From Hyphomicrobiales bacterium (lineage in GTDB: Bacteria > Pseudomonadota > Alphaproteobacteria > Rhizobiales > Rhizobiaceae), in the NCBI GenBank assembly GCA_900471485.1, contig UCEU01000035.1, forward strand, positions 1 to 59,420: a stretch of 59,420 bases of DNA, given 5' to 3'. Of this stretch, positions 54,280-59,420 are shown in pieces. The stretch's first letter is position 1. Each line of letters starts with the position of its first letter. The notes beneath the pieces were generated by a model. The model was not told where the DNA came from. It ran no database searches and saw nothing but the letters and a program-made list of their open reading frames with translations. A program made the position numbers and the translations under genes.

Positions 54280-55284
54280 TCAAAGTCCTGTCTTCACGCT
54301 CACGGCGACACCGCTCTTGGCGGCCTCGACGACGGCAAGGCCGGTCGCGAGCGACCAGATCCCGTCCTCGCCCGTGGCGGATGGCCTGCCCTTGCCGGCA
54401 ACGGCGTTGTGAAACGCCACGAGCGCGGTCTCATAGAGATTGCGGTCTTCGAGCGGCAGTTGCTCCTCACCGGAAGCTGTGCGAAGCGTCACTGACCCAT
54501 CGGGCCGCTGCGTCATCACATTGCGGCCGATCAGCGAGCCCTCGGTGCCGTGCACCTCGAAGCCCGTTTCAGCGAATCTGGTCGTGAACCCATCGTGGAA
54601 CTGGGCGATCAGCCCGTCCTCGAATGTCATGACGCCCATCACGGCATCCTCGAGCCCGGCCTTGCCCATGCCGCCGGACTGGCTCATCGCCACGACCTTG
54701 ACCGGGTTCTGCCCAAGCACGAAGCGCAGCGTGTCCGTATCGTGAACTGTGATGTCGAGAATGACCCCGCCGCCGGCAGCAGGATTGTCGAGCCGCCAGC
54801 CCTGCAGGTGTGGCGGCAGGTAGACGGCGTGGAAGACACGCGCCGACAGCGGCTTGCCGATCCGCCCGGCCGCGATCGCATCGCGCATCGCACGATGCGA
54901 GGCGGCATTGCGCAGATGATGGTTGGTGGCGAGAACGACGCCTGCATCCCTCGCCGCCTTCACCATGGCCTGCGCATCGGCGACCGACATGGCGAGCGGC
55001 TTTTCGCAGAGAACATGCTTGCCGGCACGCGCCGCGGCGATTGCCTGATCGCGGTGCAATTCATTGGTGGTCGAGATATAGACGGCATCGATACCGGGAT
55101 CGGAGACCAGTGCCTCGACGCTGGATACGGCTTTCGCGATGCCGTTCTCCTCCGCATAGGCGTGGCCACGCTCCGTATTGGAGCTCATCACCGAGACGAC
55201 CTCTCCTCCCGTCGCCCTGATCGCACCGATCACCCATTCCCGGGCGATCGTGCTCGCGCCTATCAGACCCCAACGCACTGTCAT
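54280..55284 (-). CDS. Gfo/Idh/MocA family NAD(P)-dependent dehydrogenase
   Basis: 334 residues. N-terminal Rossmann fold (VRWGLIGASTIAREWVIGAI), the family signature CEKPLAMSVADA (92-103) with its conserved Lys, ATNHHLRN, and the C-terminal substrate domain with GGGVILDITVHDTDTLRFVLG holding the Asp/His pair. It oxidises or reduces a sugar, inositol-like or sugar-acid hydroxyl group. Its ATG overlaps the lacI stop by four bases, so regulator and enzyme are co-expressed. Confidence 0.93.
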   Translation of the reverse strand: MTVRWGLIGASTIAREWVIGAIRATGGEVVSVMSSNTERGHAYAEENGIAKAVSSVEALVSDPGIDAVYISTTNELHRDQAIAAARAGKHVLCEKPLAMSVADAQAMVKAARDAGVVLATNHHLRNAASHRAMRDAIAAGRIGKPLSARVFHAVYLPPHLQGWRLDNPAAGGGVILDITVHDTDTLRFVLGQNPVKVVAMSQSGGMGKAGLEDAVMGVMTFEDGLIAQFHDGFTTRFAETGFEVHGTEGSLIGRNVMTQRPDGSVTLRTASGEEQLPLEDRNLYETALVAFHNAVAGKGRPSATGEDGIWSLATGLAVVEAAKSGVAVSVKTGL

Positions 55285-56324
55285 GCCGTTTTCCTCCCCG
55301 GCTTGTTCTGTCCCGCGCCGCAGCTCTCGCGCACCACGAGACGCACCGATGTCGTGATCGCCTCGGCATCCGCCTTGCCTGCATTGATCTGCTTGAGCAG
55401 AAGCTGCGCTGCTCTCCGTCCCATTCCCTGCGGATCGACGGACACCGTCGTCAGCGCCGGCACAGCGGTCTTCGCCTCGATGACATCGTCGAAGCCGACC
55501 ACCCCGAAATCCCGCCCCGGCTCCCTGCCCCGCGCCCGCAGGCCGTCGCAGACCCCGAAGGCCACCGCATCGTTGAAACAGACGGCCGCCGTCGGCGGAT
55601 TGATGCCCTGCATGGCAAGCGCCACAGCATCCACACCTCCGGCGCGCGACGGCGCGGACGAGAAGATCAGGTCCTCGCCGAACGGCTGCCCCGCGGCGAC
55701 GATCGCATCGCGAAACCCGTTGAAGCGCTCCTCGAAGACCGCCGTATCGGGGAAGCCGCCGAAGAAGCCGATGCGCTGATGGCCGAGCGATACGAGATGT
55801 TCGACCGCCGCATGCGTACCCGCATAATTGTCGGAGACGATCGACGACACCTTGGCGCCCGGCACGTTGCGCACCACGACGACCACGGGAATGCCGGCCG
55901 CCACGACCGGCTTCAGATCGACCGCTTCCGTAGCGCGCGCCGGCGACACGATCAGGCCGGAAATGCCATGCTCGCGCATCGAGGCGATGACTTCGCGCTG
56001 GCGATCGATGCTCTCGCTCGTATTCGACAGGAACTGGACGAAGCCGGCCGACTGCACGACCATGTCGACGCCCACGGCAAGCTCGGCGAAGAAGGTATTG
56101 GTCAGATCGTTGACGACCACACCGATGATCTTCGACTTCGCATTGGCACGCAGGTTGGCGGCGCCCCGGTTATAGACGTAGCCAAGCTCACGCATCGTGG
56201 CATTGACCTTCGTCCGCGTGCCTTCATTGACCAGCGGCGAGCCCTGCAGGACGAGCGACACCGTCGACTTCGAAACGCCGGCAGCCTTAGCGATATCAAC
56301 GACCGTGACCCGCCCCTTGCTCAT
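55281..56324 (-). CDS. LacI family transcriptional repressor
   Basis: 347 residues from the ATG at 56324 (GGGAGGAATTT upstream); the longer frame is rejected. HTH TVVDIAKAAGVSKSTVSLVL (7-26) with the hinge helix NRGAANLRANAKS, then a periplasmic-binding-protein-like effector domain (60-335). It heads a co-directional run of twelve genes and faces the DUF993 gene across a 253-bp gap that contains two matching palindromes, so it very likely represses both directions and itself. The inducer is probably the transported compound or an intermediate. Confidence 0.95.
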   Translation of the reverse strand: MSKGRVTVVDIAKAAGVSKSTVSLVLQGSPLVNEGTRTKVNATMRELGYVYNRGAANLRANAKSKIIGVVVNDLTNTFFAELAVGVDMVVQSAGFVQFLSNTSESIDRQREVIASMREHGISGLIVSPARATEAVDLKPVVAAGIPVVVVVRNVPGAKVSSIVSDNYAGTHAAVEHLVSLGHQRIGFFGGFPDTAVFEERFNGFRDAIVAAGQPFGEDLIFSSAPSRAGGVDAVALAMQGINPPTAAVCFNDAVAFGVCDGLRARGREPGRDFGVVGFDDVIEAKTAVPALTTVSVDPQGMGRRAAQLLLKQINAGKADAEAITTSVRLVVRESCGAGQNKPGRKTA

Positions 56325-56364
56325 AAATTCCTCCCTGCCCTCAGGCAATCTCATCGCCTATTTG

Positions 56365-56378
56365 TTGGAACGTTCCAA
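56365..56378. promoter_or_regulatory. LacI-family operator 1 (perfect palindrome)
   Basis: TTGGAACGTTCCAA, a perfect 14-bp palindrome with the CG centre usual for LacI-family operators, 41 bp before the lacI start codon on the minus-strand side. Confidence 0.8.
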
Positions 56379-56528
56379 AGATGTCAAGTGGATTTTCAAG
56401 CGTTCAACAGCGAACCACAGACACTAGGATTTCTGCTGCAACGCACAATAAATCGTCATTTAAGCGCACTAAATGGCATGTTACGAAAATATCCGGTCGT
56501 ACATCGCTGGAGAAACATCGCTTGCCAT

Positions 56529-56542
56529 TTGGAACGTTCTAA
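56529..56542. promoter_or_regulatory. LacI-family operator 2
   Basis: TTGGAACGTTCTAA, identical to operator 1 except for one base, 36 bp before the ATG of the DUF993 gene. Centre-to-centre distance to operator 1 is 164 bp, which would allow looping by a tetramer. Confidence 0.78.
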
Positions 56543-56577
56543 ATTATTGGGTGCTCCACACCCTGAGGAGGACCGGC

Positions 56578-57744
56578 ATGACCCTGACACTGAACCTTCC
56601 CACTTCCGACGGCTCCGTGGAGAGCTACCGACTGGTCGGCCAGCCGATCGAGCGACCTGCGACGACGCCGGTTTTCAACCGTATCGCCTACGCGGCCGCC
56701 CACGTCGTTTCCGATCCCCGGCGTGAAGTGGATCCGTGGAACCGTCCCGCGATCGACTGGGATGCGACCATTGCATTCCGCCATCATCTCTGGAGCCTGG
56801 GCTTCAAGATCGCCGAGGCGATGGACACCTCGCAACGCGGCATGGGGCTGGACTGGGCCGGCGCCCAGGAACTGATCCACCGCTCGATCAGGGCATCGAG
56901 AGAGGTCCCCGGAGCGGACCTCGCCTGCGGCGCCGGCACCGACCACCTCGCCCCTAGCGACGCGAAGTCGATCGACGATGTGATCAGGGCCTACGAGACC
57001 CAGCTTGAATTCGTGGAGAAGCACGGCGGCCGCGCCATCATGATGGCAAGCCGGGCGCTTGCCCGCGTCGCCACCTCGCCCGACGATTACGCCAAGGTCT
57101 ATGGCCGCATCCTGTCGCAGGCGAAGGACAAGGTCGTGTTGCACTGGCTCGGTGACATGTTCGATCCGCAGCTCGCCGGCTACTGGGGCAGCCCCAAATT
57201 CGAGGGCGCGCTCGAAAGCGTTCTGAGGATCATCGGCGAAAACACCGACAAGGTCGAAGGCATCAAGATCTCGCTTCTCGACAACGCCAAGGAGATCGTG
57301 CTGCGCGACCGCCTGCCCGAAGGCGTCCTCTGCTTCACCGGCGACGATTTCAACTATGCCGAACTGATCGAAGGCGACGGCAAGCGCTACAGCCACGCTC
57401 TTCTCGGCATCTTCGATGCCGTGGCCCCCTCGGCCTCAAAGGCGCTGGCCTCGCTGGCGCGCGGCGACACCTCGACGTTCCGCTCGGTCATCGAGCCGAC
57501 CGTGCCGCTGTCGCGCAAGATCTTCGAGGCTCCGACACAGTATTACAAGGCCGGCGTCGTCTTCCTCGCCTGGCTGAACGGCCACCAGAGCCACTTCAGC
57601 TTGCCGGCCGGCATGCAATCGGCGCGCGGCGTCAATCATTACGCTGAGATCTTCCGCCTCGCCGACCGGGCCGATGTCCTCGACAAGCCCGAACTTGCGC
57701 TTAAGCGGATGAAGAACTTCGTCGGCGTCTTTGGCGTCGAATAA
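56578..57744 (+). CDS. DUF993 protein, dihydrodipicolinate-synthase-like TIM barrel
   Basis: 388 residues from the ATG at 56578, fixed by GAGGAGGACC upstream. The fold resembles class I aldolases of the DHDPS/NanA group: the Schiff-base lysine candidate is K230 in KVEGIKISLLDNAKE, at the position of the family's GIKDSSG strand, and FTGDDFNYAELIEG follows as in the next barrel strand. DUF993 has no assigned activity that I know of. It is divergent from lacI and preceded by operator 2. Inference: it cleaves or dehydrates an oxidised intermediate made by the cluster's dehydrogenases. It converges with the FAD oxidoreductase gene, with 13 bp between them. Confidence 0.88.
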   Translation: MTLTLNLPTSDGSVESYRLVGQPIERPATTPVFNRIAYAAAHVVSDPRREVDPWNRPAIDWDATIAFRHHLWSLGFKIAEAMDTSQRGMGLDWAGAQELIHRSIRASREVPGADLACGAGTDHLAPSDAKSIDDVIRAYETQLEFVEKHGGRAIMMASRALARVATSPDDYAKVYGRILSQAKDKVVLHWLGDMFDPQLAGYWGSPKFEGALESVLRIIGENTDKVEGIKISLLDNAKEIVLRDRLPEGVLCFTGDDFNYAELIEGDGKRYSHALLGIFDAVAPSASKALASLARGDTSTFRSVIEPTVPLSRKIFEAPTQYYKAGVVFLAWLNGHQSHFSLPAGMQSARGVNHYAEIFRLADRADVLDKPELALKRMKNFVGVFGVE

Positions 57745-57757
57745 AAGGCGTTGAATT

Positions 57758-59089
57758 TCAGACGCCGCGGACGATCTCGATCTTCGAGCCGTCACTGAAC
57801 CGGGACAAGCGGAAAGCCGTCGGATCCACCACCGGCGGCTTTCCCGTGACAATATCCGCCATCAGACGCCCCGCTGCCGGGCCGATGCCAAAGCCATGGC
57901 CGGAAAAGCCGGTGGCGATATGAAATCCCGGAATGCTGTCGACGGCTGAAATGACAGGAATCACGTCGGGCGTTACGTCGATATAGCCGGCCCAACGCTG
58001 CGCGATCTCGGCCTTGGCGAAGACGGGAAAGGATGCGGCGAGTTTCGCCAGCGCCTTGTCGGCCATCGCCTTAGACGGCACCGGATCGAGTACGCGATTG
58101 TATTCGAACGGGCTTGCCTCGTCCATCTGCCAGTTGCGCGCCATGCGCATCTCGTCGAAGAAACGCCCACCCAGCCTGAACGACAGCGACCGCCACTCCG
58201 ATTTCAGCGACGGAAGGAAAGCCTTGGCATAGCGGAACGAGGCCGGCACGATGTCGACGATGTTTTCATGGCCCGAGGCGACGGTATAGCCACCGTCCTG
58301 CCGCTTGAGGATGGCGAAGTCGTCTGCCCAGATCGTCTGCTCCGGCCCGCCCTCCAGCGGCTTCGTCCTCAGCACGCTGTTCATCACCTTGAACTGCGGC
58401 AGATCGATGCCGAAACGCCCAGAAAACAGGCTCGACCACGCACCGCCCGCCAGCACCACCGCGCCGCAGGAAATCGGTCCCCGCTCGGTGATTACACCGC
58501 TGATGGCTCCGCCGGATGTCTCGATACCACGAACGGCGCATTCCGTCAGGATGGTGGCCCCTTTCGCACGAGCCGCTTCAGCAATCGCGGGAGCGGCCTT
58601 CTGCGGCTCCGCTCGGCCATCGGCCGGCGTGTAGAGCGCGCCCGCCATGCCGAGGCTGGAACCGGGGAACATCTCCCCGAATTCTCCAGCGCTCAGCATC
58701 CGGCTTTCGATCTGGTGTGCCTGCAGATTGGACCGCCAGCTCTCGTGATCCGCGAGTTCCTTGTCGGTGGCGCAGGTGAAGATGATCCCGGACCGCTTGA
58801 AGCCGGTATCCCGGCCGGTCCGCTTGTCCAGGCCGTCCCAGATCCTGAGCGCTTCTGCCATCAGCGGCACCTCGCGCGGATCGCGCATGGCGATGCGCAC
58901 CCAGCCCCAGTTACGGCTCGACTGTTCCTGGCCGATCCCGCCCTTCTCGCAAAGCGTCACTCGCAGCCCGCGCTCGGCAAGCTCCAGCGCCGTGGAGCAA
59001 CCGATGATGCCGCCACCAATGACGACGACATCGCAGGCATCGGGAAGCGCCTCGTCACCGTGAACGGGAACGACATAGGGACCGGGCAT
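57758..59089 (-). CDS. FAD-dependent oxidoreductase (DAO family)
   Basis: 443 residues from the ATG at 59089, with GGAGATTGCCC directly upstream; the frame to 59278 is antisense to the cyclase gene. Rossmann FAD loop DVVVIGGGIIGCSTALELAE, then the SSRNWGWVRIAMRD segment and the C-terminal GFSGHGFGIGPAAGRLMAD that closes the FAD site in glycine/sarcosine oxidase relatives. It oxidises an amino or N-methyl group of a small amine or amino acid. No partner gene is adjacent; convergence with DUF993 does not by itself show a functional link. Confidence 0.9.
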   Translation of the reverse strand: MPGPYVVPVHGDEALPDACDVVVIGGGIIGCSTALELAERGLRVTLCEKGGIGQEQSSRNWGWVRIAMRDPREVPLMAEALRIWDGLDKRTGRDTGFKRSGIIFTCATDKELADHESWRSNLQAHQIESRMLSAGEFGEMFPGSSLGMAGALYTPADGRAEPQKAAPAIAEAARAKGATILTECAVRGIETSGGAISGVITERGPISCGAVVLAGGAWSSLFSGRFGIDLPQFKVMNSVLRTKPLEGGPEQTIWADDFAILKRQDGGYTVASGHENIVDIVPASFRYAKAFLPSLKSEWRSLSFRLGGRFFDEMRMARNWQMDEASPFEYNRVLDPVPSKAMADKALAKLAASFPVFAKAEIAQRWAGYIDVTPDVIPVISAVDSIPGFHIATGFSGHGFGIGPAAGRLMADIVTGKPPVVDPTAFRLSRFSDGSKIEIVRGV

Positions 59090-59103
59090 GGGCAATCTCC
59101 GAT

Positions 59104-59133
59104 AAAAAAAGCGAGGGTGCTGAAACACCCTCG
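59104..59133 (-). terminator. Intrinsic terminator of the cyclase gene
   Basis: Stem CGAGGGTG/CACCCTCG (59112-59119, 59126-59133) with a 6-nt loop; on the minus strand it is followed by CTTTTTTTATC. It lies 57 bp after the cyclase stop codon and 15 bp before the start of the FAD oxidoreductase gene. Confidence 0.92.
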
Positions 59134-59190
59134 TCTCTACATGCCGGTGGCATGGAAGAAAAGCCACGCGAAGAACATGGCTGCCCTGCG

Positions 59191-59420
59191 CTAGTCCGCT
59201 GAAAAAGCGTACACATCCACGGGCTCGCCCAGCCCCCTGAGCGGATAGGAACCGAGGCTTTCCATCGCCTTCTGGCATCCCGCCAGTTCGACGAAGGCAC
59301 GCGACAGAAGTATCGGCCGCTTGATCTCCTTGGTCAGCGCTTCGAGCCGCGAGGCGATGTTGACGGCCGGACCGATGACCGTGAAATCGAGCCGCCGACG
59401 CGAGCCGATATTGCCGTACA
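59191..59420 (-). CDS. Class III adenylate/guanylate cyclase, C-terminal end (partial)
   Basis: The gene runs off the right edge; 76 codons to the TAG at 59191 are visible. The translation starts YGNIGSRRRLDFTVIGPAVN and continues IASRLEALT. These are the beta strand and helix at the end of a class III cyclase catalytic domain, with the transition-state-stabilising Asn and Arg of NIASR. The C-terminal piece PLRGLGEPVDVYAFSAD ends the protein soon after the domain, as in rhizobial Cya proteins with an N-terminal sensor. It makes cAMP (less likely cGMP). The sensor part is outside the window. Confidence 0.9.
   Translation of the reverse strand, partial: YGNIGSRRRLDFTVIGPAVNIASRLEALTKEIKRPILLSRAFVELAGCQKAMESLGSYPLRGLGEPVDVYAFSAD

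Noticed and set aside
57758..59089. FAD oxidoreductase as a member of the LacI-controlled pathway
   Set aside because: It is convergent with DUF993, has no LacI-type palindrome upstream and belongs to an amine-oxidising family, so membership is not supported.

Overview
The window looks like a chromosomal segment of an alphaproteobacterium of the family Rhizobiaceae (Rhizobium, Agrobacterium, Ensifer or a relative; the genus cannot be fixed by reading alone). It is GC-rich and gene-dense. Family-typical sets support this: the rhizobial glycerol ABC-transporter operon glpD-S-T-P-Q-U-V-K, a double cold-shock-domain gene coupled to a DUF192 gene, an NDUFS4-type complex I subunit, a RopB/Omp25-like outer-membrane barrel, two DUF1127-type small proteins and a rhizobial palindromic intergenic repeat. 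There are no phage genes, insertion sequences, CRISPR arrays or rRNA. Three tRNAs are present: Arg(TCT), Pro(TGG) and Glu(TTC).

Layout. 1-5.2 kb: the end of a carrier-protein/membrane acyltransferase gene, a CadC-like TPR membrane protein, small proteins and a GlxA-type AraC regulator. 5.2-12.5 kb: two related double-receiver signalling proteins (one a diguanylate cyclase), a large MscS-type channel, a DUF924 protein and a 14-TM efflux pump. 12.6-16.1 kb: an M20 amidohydrolase and L-fuconate dehydratase, divergent from an IclR regulator. 16.2-19.1 kb: a lone receiver, a phosphoethanolamine transferase and a membrane-anchored phosphatase. 19.1-28.3 kb: the complete glycerol uptake and catabolism operon on the minus strand. 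28.5-31.4 kb: an AraC regulator divergent from a fosmidomycin-resistance-like exporter, then an SDR. 31.8-32.3 kb: a DUF1127 gene followed by four stem-loops that each carry CCTCCTCCC in the loop (a CcsR/cuckoo-type small RNA array). 32.7-41.7 kb: tRNAs, a second phosphoethanolamine transferase, a hexapeptide acetyltransferase, envelope genes, gloA and glycerate kinase.

41.9-57.7 kb is the most striking accessory block. A LacI repressor heads a minus-strand run of twelve genes joined by overlaps or short gaps: Gfo/Idh/MocA dehydrogenase, CoA-transferase, enoyl-CoA hydratase, aldehyde dehydrogenase, a binding-protein ABC importer (four genes), GMC oxidoreductase, SDR and a second GMC oxidoreductase. 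A DUF993 aldolase-like gene is divergent. Two near-identical palindromes (TTGGAACGTTCCAA and TTGGAACGTTCTAA) sit in front of the two divergent transcripts. It reads as a complete import-oxidise-cleave-CoA-activate pathway for a carbon source I cannot name.

A second system-level signal links the two phosphoethanolamine transferase genes and the phosphatase gene. All three have the same 11-bp tandem motif (TTCAGGTNNNTGTCAG), each followed 10 nt later by CAT, upstream of the coding region. This implies one OmpR/PhoB-type regulator for an envelope-modification regulon. The window ends inside a class III adenylate cyclase gene. Starts were revised wherever a Shine-Dalgarno sequence or family alignment argued against the longest frame.
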